64,000 bases of DNA, taken from positions 930,001-994,000 of the forward strand of contig NZ_CP049263.1 of the NCBI RefSeq assembly GCF_003048615.2, in the 5' to 3' direction. Shown here piece by piece: positions 53,169-62,677 of the stretch. The translations under genes were made by a program, and so were the position numbers. Every line of letters begins with the position of its first letter. Position 1 is the first letter of the stretch. This DNA comes from Campylobacter concisus (lineage in GTDB: Bacteria; Campylobacterota; Campylobacteria; Campylobacterales; Campylobacteraceae). The notes beneath the pieces were generated by a model. That model was not told the DNA's origin. It searched no databases and saw nothing but the letters and a program-made list of their open reading frames with translations.

Positions 53169-53179
53169 TTTCGTCCTTT

Positions 53180-55015
53180 TTAGTTGATTGTCTTTAAGTA
53201 GCTATTGTCATTTAAAAATAGATAAAGTTCGCCCAAAATTTGCTTCTTTTGTGTTTCGTTTATCAGAGTTGATTTCTCTAAGCGCTCATTTAGAGTGTCT
53301 TGGATCTCGTAGATATCGTAGTCCATGTCCTCCATGATATCAAGGATCGACTGGCTCTCTAGTAAATTTGTGATCTTGTAGCCATCGCTTGTTATCTCCA
53401 CGGTAGCTTCTGTTGGATGAGTAAAGAGGTTGTGCTTCATGCCGATCACCTCTTGATATGCGCCAACTAGGAAAAATCCCAAGAAATAATCCTCCTTTTC
53501 CACATCCACGTCGTGCAAAAGTAGCGGATTTTTCTCGTCATCATAGCTGATCTCGCCGTCGCTATCGCATGTGATATCCCAGATCGAAGCTGGCAGAGTA
53601 GGGCGCTCATCTAGCCTGTCAAGCGGCATGATAGGGAAATTTTGCTTTAGACCCCAAAAGTCTGGCAAGCTTTGAAAGATCGAGAAATTTAGCAGGTATC
53701 TCTCTTGAACCTCTTTTTGAATTTTAGTTAGATCGCTTGAGTTGCTCTTGTTGCCAAGCATCACGACAGCTTTTTTGCTAATGAGCCTTAAAAGCACCTC
53801 TGCGTTTGATCTATCTTGCAAATCGACATAGCCTAGGTCAAAAAGCGTGAGGATGCTCTCGGTGTGGTGGATAGCGTCGTGCAGGTACTCTAGGGCGTTT
53901 GAAGGCTTGATTGACTTGTAAAGATCAACTAGCTCGGTTATTAAATTTGGATTGTTTTTCTTTAAATTTAGCTTCTCTTCGGTGTATTCTTGAGAAAATA
54001 GCTCAAGCACAGGAGCGACTAAAAGTGCGTGAGAAGCGGCGATATAGCGACCTGACTCTATGAAAATATCTGGCTCGATCTCCTTTTTTTGCTCGCTTAT
54101 AGTTTTAAGCATATAAACAACGTCGTTTGCGTATTCGTTTAGCGTGTAGTTTCTGCTGCTCTCCTCTTTAAACTGCGAGTACTCGATCGCAAGGCCGCCA
54201 CCTAAATTTATCGCTTTTAAATTTGTTGCGCCCATTTTTCTAAGCTCAGCGTAGATGTTGCCAGCCTCGATGAGTGCTTTTTTGAGCGGATGGATCTCGC
54301 TTATTTGAGAGCCGATGTGAAAGTGTATCATTGTGAAGTTTTCAAGTAAATTTGCCTTTTTTAGCATCTTTACAGCTTCTATTAGCTCGGTTGATGTTAG
54401 TCCAAATTTAGAGTGTATGCCTCCACTTTTTGCCCAGAGTCCTGAGCCTGTCGAGTGCAGTCTTACTCTAAGTCCGATCTTTGGTTTTGGTTTAAAGCGC
54501 TCTTTTGCGATGGCGATTATCGCTTCAAGCTCGTTTAAGCCCTCGATCGTTAGCGTGATGTTATGCCCCATTTCAGCAGCGATAAAGCCTATGTTTATCA
54601 TCTCTTTATCTTTAAAGCCATTTACCGTTATAGGCGCTTTGTCGTTGTTATAAGCCATTGTTAAAAGTAGCTCAGCCTTGCTACCAGCCTCAAGGCCGTA
54701 GTTGTAGGGCTTGCCAAGGCGTACTAGGTTTTTTACAAAGCCTGGATATTGATTGACCTTGAGCGGAAAAACGGCGTTAAAGCTGCCTTTGTAGGCAAAC
54801 TCTTTCTTTGCCTTTGCAAAGCTTGCGTGGATCTGCTCGATCTGTTTTTGAATAAGGTGCGGAAAGCGAAGTAGTAGCGGCCCTCTATAGCCATCGTCTC
54901 TTATCTCTTTAACGATGTCGATGATCGCTGGCTTGCTAGCTTCGTTTATGCAGACTTTGCCATCTTCTATCACAAAATTTGAATTGCCCCAAATGCTAAG
55001 TCCAAAATCATTCAT
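53180..55015 (-). CDS. speA: biosynthetic arginine decarboxylase
   Basis: A 611-residue PLP enzyme of the SpeA type. The PLP lysine is in FPLKVNQYPGFVK, YGLEAGSKAELLL follows, then GLRVRLHSTGSGLWAKSGG and HFHIGSQISEI of the TIM barrel, with CDSDGEISYD in the beta domain contributing to the active site. It produces agmatine for polyamine synthesis or acid resistance. The usual partner agmatinase/agmatine deiminase is not in the window. Overlaps hisS by 4 bases. Confidence 0.95.
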   Translation of the reverse strand: MNDFGLSIWGNSNFVIEDGKVCINEASKPAIIDIVKEIRDDGYRGPLLLRFPHLIQKQIEQIHASFAKAKKEFAYKGSFNAVFPLKVNQYPGFVKNLVRLGKPYNYGLEAGSKAELLLTMAYNNDKAPITVNGFKDKEMINIGFIAAEMGHNITLTIEGLNELEAIIAIAKERFKPKPKIGLRVRLHSTGSGLWAKSGGIHSKFGLTSTELIEAVKMLKKANLLENFTMIHFHIGSQISEIHPLKKALIEAGNIYAELRKMGATNLKAINLGGGLAIEYSQFKEESSRNYTLNEYANDVVYMLKTISEQKKEIEPDIFIESGRYIAASHALLVAPVLELFSQEYTEEKLNLKKNNPNLITELVDLYKSIKPSNALEYLHDAIHHTESILTLFDLGYVDLQDRSNAEVLLRLISKKAVVMLGNKSNSSDLTKIQKEVQERYLLNFSIFQSLPDFWGLKQNFPIMPLDRLDERPTLPASIWDITCDSDGEISYDDEKNPLLLHDVDVEKEDYFLGFFLVGAYQEVIGMKHNLFTHPTEATVEITSDGYKITNLLESQSILDIMEDMDYDIYEIQDTLNERLEKSTLINETQKKQILGELYLFLNDNSYLKTIN

Positions 55016-56238
55016 CCCAGCTCCTTTTCAAGCTCATCTAAATTTATCGTTTTTTCATCTTTGGTCTCTAAATTTTTATACCAAATTTTATTCTCTTTCA
55101 TCTCGTTTTCGCCCACACAAAGGAAAATTTTTGCATTTTTATTGTCGGCATTTTGCAGATGTTTTTGGAGTTTTTTAGCTTCATAAGAAATTTCAACCTG
55201 ATATTTTTTGCGAAGTTTTGAGCCAAGATTATAGATAAAATCAACATTTGCCGCATCAAGCGCGCAAAGATAAACTCCGTCTCGCTCATCACCAGCTTCA
55301 CCTAAAATTTCCATTATCCTCTCAACGCCCATCGCAAAGCCAACGCCATAACTTGCTCTACCGCCAAGATACTCAACGAGCCTGTCGTATCTGCCGCCAC
55401 CTGCGACTGCACTTTGTGAGCCGATCTCGTTGCTGATAAACTCAAACGCCGTCTTGCAGTAGTAGTCTAGCCCACGAACGAGCTTAGTGTCTATCTCAAA
55501 TTTAACGCCATTTGCCGTTAAAATTTCTTGCAGTTTTGTAAAATCAGCCTGCGCCTCGCAGCTTAAGCTATCAGTTATGACTGGAGCATTTTTGTAAATT
55601 TCTTGGCAGCTCTCAACCTTGCAGTCAAGCACGCGGATAGGGTTTAAAAGCTTGCGTCTTTTGCAGTCTTCGCAAATTTTTTCATCGTTTTCATCTAGAA
55701 ATTTAACAAGTTTTTCTTTGTAAGACTTCATCGAGCTCTCGTCGCCAAGCGAGTTTATCTTTAGGGTTGTTTTTATATTTAGTCTGTTAAAAATTTCGCT
55801 CACCATTAAGATAATGCTCGCATCCTCATAGACGCTGCCCTCGCCAAAGCACTCACAGCCAAACTGGTGAAACTCCCTTAAACGGCCTTTTTGTGGGCGC
55901 TCGTAGCGAAACATCGAGCCGTGATAAAAGCAGCGTTTTGTCACATTTGCCCTGTCGAGTTTTGCCTCGATAAAGGCTCTAACCACGCCAGCCGTGCCCT
56001 CAGGACGCAAGCAAACGTCGTTGCCGCCTTTGTCTTCAAACTGATACATCTCTTTGCCCACGATGTCACTGCTCTCGCCGACACTTCTTTTAAAAAGCGC
56101 CGTCTCCTCGAGGTGTGGGGTCAAAATTTGCTCATATCCGTAGTTTTTTGCGACTTCCTCGCAAGTTTTGATTATCTGTGCGTAAAGTTTTGCGCGAGCT
56201 GGAAGCATATCTTTCATGCCACGAAGTGCCGTTATCAT
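55012..56238 (-). CDS. hisS: histidyl-tRNA synthetase
   Basis: A 408-residue class II synthetase with RGMKDMLPARA start, motif 2 YHGSMFRYERPQKGRLREFHQFG, histidine-binding LVRGLDYYCKTAFEF and motif 3 YGVGFAMGVERIMEI. The C-terminal anticodon domain is complete. First of the minus-strand speA-aspB-thi run; 28 bases after tmk. Confidence 0.96.
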   Translation of the reverse strand: MITALRGMKDMLPARAKLYAQIIKTCEEVAKNYGYEQILTPHLEETALFKRSVGESSDIVGKEMYQFEDKGGNDVCLRPEGTAGVVRAFIEAKLDRANVTKRCFYHGSMFRYERPQKGRLREFHQFGCECFGEGSVYEDASIILMVSEIFNRLNIKTTLKINSLGDESSMKSYKEKLVKFLDENDEKICEDCKRRKLLNPIRVLDCKVESCQEIYKNAPVITDSLSCEAQADFTKLQEILTANGVKFEIDTKLVRGLDYYCKTAFEFISNEIGSQSAVAGGGRYDRLVEYLGGRASYGVGFAMGVERIMEILGEAGDERDGVYLCALDAANVDFIYNLGSKLRKKYQVEISYEAKKLQKHLQNADNKNAKIFLCVGENEMKENKIWYKNLETKDEKTINLDELEKELG

Positions 56239-56266
56239 CGCATTATCCTTTTTGTTTTTTGTGATT

Positions 56267-56854
56267 TTACTTAAAATTTATAAAATTTTCTATCTCTTTT
56301 GAAATTAGCTCTATGCTTTTAGATGCGTCTATAAAAAGCGTTTCAAAGCCATTTTTGATAAGAATTTGCTTCATCAGGCTTTGCACTTTTAAAAGATACT
56401 CTAGCCCACGAGCCTCGATCTTATCGCTTGTGCCTCTATTTTTTAGACGAGAGCTTATAAGCTCATGACTTGCTTCAAAAAAGATGATCTTATCTGCAAA
56501 TTTATCATTTAGTGCAAATTTATTAAGCTCTAAAAGCACGTTTTCGTTTAAGTTTTCATCATTTGCCAAAGCATAGGCGATGCCAGAGATAAAGCCTCTG
56601 TCACTTAAAATGAGCCTGCCTAAATTTGGAGCGACCAGCTTTTCAAAATGCTCAGCCCTGTCAGCTAAAAAGAGTAAAATTTCAGCCCTTTTGCCTATTT
56701 TTATGCTTGAGCTTAGTAAAATTTCACGTAAATTTTCACCAAGCTTTGTGCCGCCTGGCTCTTTTGTGACGATGGCATCGCTAAATTTAGAAGCTAAAAT
56801 TTCTATCTGCGTGCTCTTACCAACGCCGTCAATGCCCTCAAACAAAACATACAT
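56267..56854 (-). CDS. tmk: thymidylate kinase
   Basis: A 195-residue kinase: P-loop FEGIDGVGKSTQIEIL, the DR motif in ILSDRGFISGIAYALA, and a lid region SSRLKNRGTSDKIEARG. It phosphorylates dTMP. One base separates its start from the coaD stop. Confidence 0.94.
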   Translation of the reverse strand: MYVLFEGIDGVGKSTQIEILASKFSDAIVTKEPGGTKLGENLREILLSSSIKIGKRAEILLFLADRAEHFEKLVAPNLGRLILSDRGFISGIAYALANDENLNENVLLELNKFALNDKFADKIIFFEASHELISSRLKNRGTSDKIEARGLEYLLKVQSLMKQILIKNGFETLFIDASKSIELISKEIENFINFK

Positions 56855-56855
56855 T

Positions 56856-57335
56856 TTACGCCTTTAAATTTTTAAGAATTTTTGCTGGCACTAGGTTGCT
56901 TACGTCGCCGTCGTGGCGCAAGACTGAGCGGACGATCGAGCTTGAGATGAAGGCGTTATTTAAGCTTGGCATAAGATAAACCGTCTCAAATTCGTCCCAA
57001 AGTGCAGCGTTTGCGTAACCGATTTGTAGCTCGTATTCAAAGTCACTAACCGCGCGAAGCCCCCTGATGACGGTGTTTATGTCATGCGACTTAGCAAAAT
57101 CAACAAGTAAGTTATCAAAACCAAGCACACTTACATTGCCAAGCTCGCAAACTGCCTCTTTTGCCATCTCTATGCGTTTTTCATGTGCGAACATAGGCTG
57201 TTTGCTGTCACTTTTTGCAACTGCGACGATTACCTTGTCAAAAATTTTCGTAGCCCTTATGATAACGTCTAAATGGCCGTTTGTTATAGGGTCAAAGGTC
57301 CCTGGATAGATGCAAGATTTTTTCAAATTTGCCAC
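56856..57335 (-). CDS. coaD: phosphopantetheine adenylyltransferase
   Basis: A 159-residue nucleotidyltransferase with the GTFDPITNGHLDVI motif and the SSSIVRSVLRHDGDVS C-terminal signature. It makes dephospho-CoA. Its start overlaps the ubiX stop by 13 bases. Confidence 0.96.
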   Translation of the reverse strand: MANLKKSCIYPGTFDPITNGHLDVIIRATKIFDKVIVAVAKSDSKQPMFAHEKRIEMAKEAVCELGNVSVLGFDNLLVDFAKSHDINTVIRGLRAVSDFEYELQIGYANAALWDEFETVYLMPSLNNAFISSSIVRSVLRHDGDVSNLVPAKILKNLKA

Positions 57336-57874
57336 CTTTTGTAAAGATTATTTTCGATTTTTAAGGCATCAAGCCACTTACCGATGATGAAATTCTCCAT
57401 ATCAAGAAGGCTCTTTATACCTGCGTAGTAGCCTAAAACTGGCGGAGCGATGGTAGCTCCAAGAGATGAGAGCAGCTGCATCTGAGAGAGTGCGATCGTA
57501 GAAAATGGCATCTCTCTAACTCCCAAAACTAGGGTTTGTCTCTCTTTTAGCGCGACACTTGCAGCTCTTGTGATGAGTGTGTCGCTTATGCCATTTGCAA
57601 CTTTTGCTAGCGTGTTGGTAGAGCAGGGCGCTATGATCATGGCATCCGTGCCAAACGAGCCAGAAGCTGGACCTGCGCTAAGGTCTTGATCATCATAAAT
57701 TTTTACGCCAAGATCATCTAAATTTAGCTTCAAATTTTCTTCAGCTTCTAAGACCTTCATAGCATTTTTACTAACTATGACATGCGCCTCACAACTATCT
57801 TTGGCGGCATTTACTAGCTTTAGAAAAAGCCCAGCCCCGCTTGCTCCAGTGGCTGCAAAAACTACCTTTTTCAT
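57323..57874 (-). CDS. ubiX: flavin prenyltransferase UbiX
   Basis: A 183-residue flavoprotein with ATGASGAGLFLKLVNA, APCSTNTLAKVANGISDTLITRA (shown in part) and LGVREMPFSTIALSQM. It prenylates FMN to the prFMN cofactor for UbiD-type decarboxylases; in Campylobacterota that could serve menaquinone (futalosine) synthesis. Overlaps flgA by 4 bases. Confidence 0.93.
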   Translation of the reverse strand: MKKVVFAATGASGAGLFLKLVNAAKDSCEAHVIVSKNAMKVLEAEENLKLNLDDLGVKIYDDQDLSAGPASGSFGTDAMIIAPCSTNTLAKVANGISDTLITRAASVALKERQTLVLGVREMPFSTIALSQMQLLSSLGATIAPPVLGYYAGIKSLLDMENFIIGKWLDALKIENNLYKRWQI

Positions 57875-58734
57875 CTGATAATTGCCTCATCTTTGCCTGA
57901 AACTGTGGCCTGTAAAATTTTATTTTCTCTTGTTCTTATCTTTATCATATCGCCTAAATTTCCATCTTCAAGTGCCTTTACTTCAGCGATTATCTTGACG
58001 CCACCTTCGCTTAAAACTGCATTTAGCATTTGACCTTTTTTGACTAAACTAATGGCGTTAAACTGACGTTTGGTTAAAATTTCTCCGCTTCTTATCTGCA
58101 CTTTTGTGACAAGAGTTGAGGCGCTAAGTCCAAAGAGTGCGTCACGCGGCCATTTGCTAAACTCGATCATCGTTGGTTGGTAGTCAAGCAAGCTTAAAAT
58201 GTGGTTTGTGTTCATTGAGTTTATAGCGATGAAAACTGGCATTTTGGCGTTAAAGCTAAATTTAAAATAAAGGCTCTTTAAGCTTAGATCAACGTCCTCA
58301 AATGAGGCTCTAAAGACGCCTTTTTGGCTATTTTGATCGTTTAAAAATATATTTTTAAAAACTAAGTCTTTGAAATTTGCTGGGAGTTTGTTTTGCGGAC
58401 TGATGCTAAGATCGCTCACGCTGATGCCTGGGTACTCGTTGCTGATCTCTCTTAGAAATTGCATCTGAATTTCATCCATGATAGAGCAGTTTTTCACAAA
58501 AGCCACGCTACCACCGCTTTTGTCATTATATGTTTTAAAATTTGCTGTTAGAATTTCATAGAGCTTTTTACTGTCTATCTTGGCAGCTCTTTTGCTCTCT
58601 AAGTTTAAAATTTCATTGTCTTCGCCTTCAAAGCCAAAAGTGCTGAGTGAAATTTGATCATTTACGACGCAATACATCGGATAGATGCTGACTTCATTTG
58701 CTAAAAGTTTTGTGGAAAATAAAAAAATGAGTAT
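57871..58734 (-). CDS. flgA: flagellar P-ring chaperone FlgA (start codon unresolved)
   Basis: About 287 residues. A signal peptide (FFILIFLFSTKLLANEV) leads a periplasmic protein whose C-terminal third is a SAF domain (QIRSGEILTKRQFNAISLVK, VKIIAEVKALEDGNLGDMIK), as in FlgA, which assists P-ring assembly. The odd point is the start: between the tRNA-Gly 3' end (58743) and the signal peptide there is no in-frame ATG, GTG or TTG. The nearest in-frame ATG downstream would delete the signal peptide, and the only one upstream (58857) lies before the tRNA. I place the start provisionally at ATA 58734; ATC 58743 and ATT 58728 are alternatives. Confidence 0.75.
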   Translation of the reverse strand: MLIFLFSTKLLANEVSIYPMYCVVNDQISLSTFGFEGEDNEILNLESKRAAKIDSKKLYEILTANFKTYNDKSGGSVAFVKNCSIMDEIQMQFLREISNEYPGISVSDLSISPQNKLPANFKDLVFKNIFLNDQNSQKGVFRASFEDVDLSLKSLYFKFSFNAKMPVFIAINSMNTNHILSLLDYQPTMIEFSKWPRDALFGLSASTLVTKVQIRSGEILTKRQFNAISLVKKGQMLNAVLSEGGVKIIAEVKALEDGNLGDMIKIRTRENKILQATVSGKDEAIIR

Positions 58735-58742
58735 AAAAAAGA

Positions 58743-58817
58743 TGGAGCGGGAAACGAGATTCGAACTCGCGACCCCAACCTTGGCAAGGTTGTGCTCTAC
58801 CCCTGAGCTATTCCCGC
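58743..58817 (-). tRNA. tRNA-Gly (anticodon GCC)
   Basis: A 75-base cloverleaf. Acceptor arms GCGGGAA and TTCCCGC pair fully, the D-loop reads AGCTCAGGGGTAGAGC, the anticodon stem CAACC/GGTTG holds loop TTGCCAA (anticodon GCC), the T-arm contains GTTCGAATC, and CCA is encoded. It reads GGC and GGU codons. It stands alone ahead of flgA. Confidence 0.97.
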
Positions 58818-58835
58818 AATCAAAATGAAGTCCGC

Positions 58836-58864
58836 ATTTTATCAGATTGTTTTTCATTTGTCAA
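58836..58864 (-). promoter_or_regulatory. strong sigma-70 promoter of tRNA-Gly
   Basis: On the minus strand a perfect TTGACA (58859-58864) is separated by 17 bases from TAAAAT (58836-58841), placing transcription start about 10 bases before the tRNA. It is the only complete -35/-10 pair I noted in the window and may also feed the flgA-ubiX-coaD-tmk-hisS run. Confidence 0.7.
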
Positions 58865-58867
58865 GGA

Positions 58868-60028
58868 TTATGGAAGCTTTATAAGTGAAATTTCACTATT
58901 TTGTAAAATTTCACCTTGATCAGGGCTAGTTATCAACACAAAATCACTCTTTAATATATGGTTTATCATGCCTGAGCCATATTTTCCGCCGTCAGTTGCT
59001 ACAAATTTGCCATCAGCTACATTGCCAAAAACCGCATTTGCTCTGCCTGATTTTACCTTTAAATTTTCGCTATTTATAGCTTTTTGCGTCACAAAACACT
59101 CGCTTTTTAGAAGTGGCAAAACAAGCATCATCGTGCAAAGATAAGCAGCCATAGGGTTGCCAGGCAAGATAAAAACAAGCCTGCCATCTTTTTCATAAGC
59201 CTTGCAAGGTCTGCCAGGTCTTATGTCAAGGTGCGAGAAAATTTCATCGTATCCAAGCTCGCTTAGGGCTATCTTCATAAAGTCAGCCTCACCAGCGCTC
59301 GCTCCACCAGAGCAGATAACGATGTCGTAGTTTGCAGCGTTTAAAAATGCCTGTTTTACAGCACTTAGCTCATCTTTTATGATGCCAAGATATGAGCTTT
59401 TTTGACCGATTGAGCTTAAAAGTGCTGTGATTCCAAGTGCGTTTGCGTTGTAAATTTCATCCTCGCTAGCTCTTTGCCAAGGCTCGATGATCTCATTTCC
59501 GCTTGAGTAAATTCCAACACTAGGCTGCTTTTTAACTTCTATAAAGCTTATGCCCTGAGCTGCAAGCATCATCACGCTTCTTGTGTTTAAAATTTCGCCA
59601 CTTTTTAGTAAAATTTCACCAACTTTTGTCTCTTCGCCTTTAAATCGGTAAGCCTCGCCTTTTTTAAGCTTAGCTGGCGCTTTTACAAACTCGCCCTCAA
59701 CCACGCAGTCTTCAAATCTCATGACCGTGTCAGAGCCTTTTGGCATCTTTGCGCCAGTCATTATCTTCACGCATTCGTTTTTGCCGATAGCTAGCTGCTC
59801 TTTATCGCCTGCAAAGGCACTTGCGATGATCTTATAAGGTTCATCTTTTTCATCAAATTTAACAGCAAATCCATCAAGCGCTGAGTTATCAAAGCAGGGC
59901 AGGTCTTTGACCGCTATCACGTCATTTGCTAAGGTTTTGCCAAGAGTCTCACTAATGGGTAAAATTTCGCTCTCATTTTTTGGTTTAAATTTAGCTTTTA
60001 AAGCCTCAAGTGCGTCATTTACTAGCAT
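58868..60028 (-). CDS. moeA: molybdopterin molybdenumtransferase MoeA
   Basis: A 386-residue MoeA. PCFDNSALDGFAVK, the central MoCF domain with IVICSGGASAGEADF and FILPGNPMAAYLCTMML, and a C-terminal beta-barrel. It inserts molybdate (or tungstate) into adenylylated molybdopterin supplied by Mog. Two bases separate its start from the murA stop, the same pairing as in C. jejuni. Confidence 0.94.
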   Translation of the reverse strand: MLVNDALEALKAKFKPKNESEILPISETLGKTLANDVIAVKDLPCFDNSALDGFAVKFDEKDEPYKIIASAFAGDKEQLAIGKNECVKIMTGAKMPKGSDTVMRFEDCVVEGEFVKAPAKLKKGEAYRFKGEETKVGEILLKSGEILNTRSVMMLAAQGISFIEVKKQPSVGIYSSGNEIIEPWQRASEDEIYNANALGITALLSSIGQKSSYLGIIKDELSAVKQAFLNAANYDIVICSGGASAGEADFMKIALSELGYDEIFSHLDIRPGRPCKAYEKDGRLVFILPGNPMAAYLCTMMLVLPLLKSECFVTQKAINSENLKVKSGRANAVFGNVADGKFVATDGGKYGSGMINHILKSDFVLITSPDQGEILQNSEISLIKLP

Positions 60029-60030
60029 TT

Positions 60031-61299
60031 TTACTCCTCAAGCCTAACAATTTTTGCCCCAAGGCTTTTAAATTTCTCCTCCAGCCTCTCATAACCTCTA
60101 TCAAGGTGGTAAATTCTATGCACCAAGCTCTCGCCATTTGCGATAAGAGCGGCTAGTATTAGCGCTGAGCTTGCTCTAAGATCAGTCGCCATGACATCAG
60201 CTGCATTTAAATTTGCAGGAGCATAAACGCTTGCGATGTGACCATTTAGGCGGATATCAGCGCCCATTCTAGCTAGCTCACTAACGTGCATAAATCGGTT
60301 TTCAAAAAGCCTCTCATCTATCGTGCTAACGCCATTTGCCGCAAGACAAAGCGCCATAAACTGAGCCTGCATATCGGTTGGAAAGCCTGGATACTCAGTC
60401 GTTCTTATCTCGATCGGTTTTATCTCATTTGTCGGCAAAATCGTGATCTTATCGCCGTCTATTTCGATGCCAAAGCCCATCTCTTCAAATTTATTTAAAA
60501 TGGCTGTCATGTGCGCAGCATTTGCTCTTGTGACTGAAATTTTGCTATTTGTGATAGCTCCAGCGCAAAGGTATGTGCCAGCCTCGATCCTATCAGGGAT
60601 GACCTCGATATCGCAAATTTCAAGCAGTTTTTGACCGCTGCCAGTGATCTTTAGCTCGCTCGTGCCGATGCCTTCGATCTTAACGCCACTTCTTGCTAAA
60701 ATTTCACAAATTTGCACCACTTCAGGCTCAAGCGCGACGTTAAAAAGCTCTGTCGTGCCGTGAGCTAGAGCTGCTGCCATGATGATGTTTTCGCTGCCAG
60801 TTACGGTGATCTTGTCAAAAACTATCTTTGCGCCTTTTAGTCCATTTGGCGCGGTTGCAACAACGTAGCCTTGCTTTATCTCGATATTTGCGCCCATTTT
60901 CTCAAGTGCGCTTAGGTGCAGATCTATTGGTCTTTGTCCGATCGCACAGCCTCCAGGAAGGCTCACTTCGCAGTGTCCAAAGCGCGCTAGAAGCGGACCA
61001 AGCGTCAAGATAGAAGCGCGCATCTTTCTAACGATGTCGTAGTTTGCCGTGGTTGAATTTACGCTGCTCGTGTCGATACTTAGTGAGTTTTCATCTTTAA
61101 ATTCGCACTTTGCTCCAAGATTAACAAGCAACTGGCAAAGCGTCTTTATGTCAGCGACATTTGGGATATTTGTTAAATTTATCTTATTTTTAGCAAGTAA
61201 GGTTAGGGCGATGATAGGTAGGGCGGCATTTTTGGCTCCGCTGATCTTTACTTCGCCGCTTAATTTGGCATTGCCTTCTATTTTTAGATAGTGCATCAT
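60031..61299 (-). CDS. murA: UDP-N-acetylglucosamine 1-carboxyvinyltransferase
   Basis: A 422-residue EPSP-synthase-fold enzyme. [11 protein letters not shown] starts the fold and the catalytic, fosfomycin-target cysteine is in [38 protein letters not shown] and [12 protein letters not shown] are conserved. It performs the first committed step of peptidoglycan synthesis. Either of two adjacent ATG codons (61299 or 61296) may start it. Confidence 0.96.
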   Translation of the reverse strand: MMHYLKIEGNAKLSGEVKISGAKNAALPIIALTLLAKNKINLTNIPNVADIKTLCQLLVNLGAKCEFKDENSLSIDTSSVNSTTANYDIVRKMRASILTLGPLLARFGHCEVSLPGGCAIGQRPIDLHLSALEKMGANIEIKQGYVVATAPNGLKGAKIVFDKITVTGSENIIMAAALAHGTTELFNVALEPEVVQICEILARSGVKIEGIGTSELKITGSGQKLLEICDIEVIPDRIEAGTYLCAGAITNSKISVTRANAAHMTAILNKFEEMGFGIEIDGDKITILPTNEIKPIEIRTTEYPGFPTDMQAQFMALCLAANGVSTIDERLFENRFMHVSELARMGADIRLNGHIASVYAPANLNAADVMATDLRASSALILAALIANGESLVHRIYHLDRGYERLEEKFKSLGAKIVRLEE

Positions 61300-61437
61300 T
61301 ATTTTTTGCCTTAAGAAAATATATTTTTTGCCGATTATATTGTTTTTAAACTTAGAGTAAAGAAAACAGGGCGCTATTTTCGCTTTATTTACATTTAAGA
61401 GTTAAAATTACGAAAATTAATTATTTTGGATAAAAAT

Positions 61438-62118
61438 ATGTTAAGTTTAATAAATAAAAGAATATTTTTTGCACTTTGTATCGCACTTTTTACAGGTTGT
61501 TCTTTCACTTCAAACGAGCCTAAAATCCCACAAAATGACTACAATCAAACTGCTTCTACAAACGAAGACTTTAGCAGGCAAGCTTCTGGTGAGCTTTTCG
61601 ACGAAGATGACGACAGAGCTGATAAAGAATTTGGTTCATTTTTTAAAAAATACTTAAATACTAGAGCAGGGGGCGACTGCTCAGGCTTCGTCTCTATCGT
61701 TAATGCAAAATATAAAAATATGTATTTTGATGAAAAAACTATCAATAACTACTACAGCAAGGGTGGCAGAAAGTCAAAAGCCATCTACAACTTCTATGAA
61801 AGCCAAAATTTGATCACTCATAAAAATCCAAAAAAAGGCGATCTTATCTTCTTTTCAAACACCCTTGGTAAAGGCATACAAAAAAATAAAGACAAGAAAA
61901 ACGTCACTCACGTCGGCATCGTAACGGCCATACTCCCAGATGAGACGGTCAAATTTATCCACAACTCTGGCGGCAGGATCATCCACAGCTATATGAATTT
62001 AAAACAAAAAAATACGCATCTAAAGGGCGACAAAGAGATAAATAGCTACGTTGTAAGGTGCTCAAACGCTAGCTGCCTAGCGGCAAACAGATTTGCTGGA
62101 TATGGCAAAGCTAAGTAG
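61438..62118 (+). CDS. NlpC/P60-family lipoprotein
   Basis: A 226-residue lipoprotein (lipobox LFTGC) with a C-terminal NlpC/P60 cysteine peptidase domain: catalytic cysteine in GDCSGFVSI, histidine in VTHVGIV, and a third polar residue probably His in FIHNSGG. KKGDLIFFS is the family's conserved strand. It probably trims peptidoglycan peptides from the periplasmic side of a membrane. Start at the ATG at 61438; a TTG four codons earlier is less likely. Divergent from murA, another cell-wall gene. Confidence 0.85.
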   Translation: MLSLINKRIFFALCIALFTGCSFTSNEPKIPQNDYNQTASTNEDFSRQASGELFDEDDDRADKEFGSFFKKYLNTRAGGDCSGFVSIVNAKYKNMYFDEKTINNYYSKGGRKSKAIYNFYESQNLITHKNPKKGDLIFFSNTLGKGIQKNKDKKNVTHVGIVTAILPDETVKFIHNSGGRIIHSYMNLKQKNTHLKGDKEINSYVVRCSNASCLAANRFAGYGKAK

Positions 62119-62677
62119 CACAGCTACATTTGCACTTATCCTTTTAAATTTAGCTGCATTTTTTGGTATCACCTTTTTGCACTCGCGTGAGCTATGGCTC
62201 GCGCTTGGTTTAAACATCTATTTTTTAGAAAAACTCTATTTATTTCAGCCCCTCACATCTATCTTTATGCACGCAGGCACAGGTCACTTGCTCATGAATA
62301 TGATCTTTTTATATCAAGTTGGCACGATGAGTGAGCTATATCTTGGCACGAAAAAATTTATCATTTTTTATATTGTTGGCGGCGTTTTGACGCAAATTTT
62401 AAGCTTTATTTATATATATTTTGCATTTGAAAATGAGAAATTTATAAATTTAGTCGGTGCAAGCGGCGCTTTGTGTATGCTCTTTGGCATGCTGGCGACC
62501 TCGGTGCTTTACTCAGATAAAAAGGCGTGGTTTGGCTACTTTGCTATCGTTGTTGCCATGAGCTTTTTGCCGCTACTTATAGGCATAAATGTCGCATGGT
62601 ACGCGCATTTTATAGGCTGGGGCATTGGCTGTTTGTATGCTAAATTTTACTTAAAGAGAGCAGATGAGATTTTTTGA
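62102..62677 (+). CDS. rhomboid-family intramembrane serine protease
   Basis: A 191-residue protein with six membrane helices. HAGTGHLLMNMIFLYQ supplies the conserved histidine/asparagine helix, LVGASGALCMLFGM the catalytic serine in GxSG, and AHFIGWGIG the catalytic histidine. Substrate unknown. Its start lies inside the end of the lipoprotein gene and its end overlaps the DUF455 gene by 14 bases. A TTG three codons upstream is an alternative start. Confidence 0.88.
   Translation: MAKLSSTATFALILLNLAAFFGITFLHSRELWLALGLNIYFLEKLYLFQPLTSIFMHAGTGHLLMNMIFLYQVGTMSELYLGTKKFIIFYIVGGVLTQILSFIYIYFAFENEKFINLVGASGALCMLFGMLATSVLYSDKKAWFGYFAIVVAMSFLPLLIGINVAWYAHFIGWGIGCLYAKFYLKRADEIF

Noticed and set aside
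58721-58740. T6 and T7 runs at the start of flgA as phase-variable tracts hiding a start codon
   Set aside because: Shifting the frame at either run does not bring an ATG, GTG or TTG into frame in the short region after the tRNA, so slippage does not solve the start problem.
57871-58857. FlgA read from the ATG at 58857
   Set aside because: That reading runs through the whole tRNA-Gly gene and adds about 40 residues unlike any FlgA before the signal peptide.
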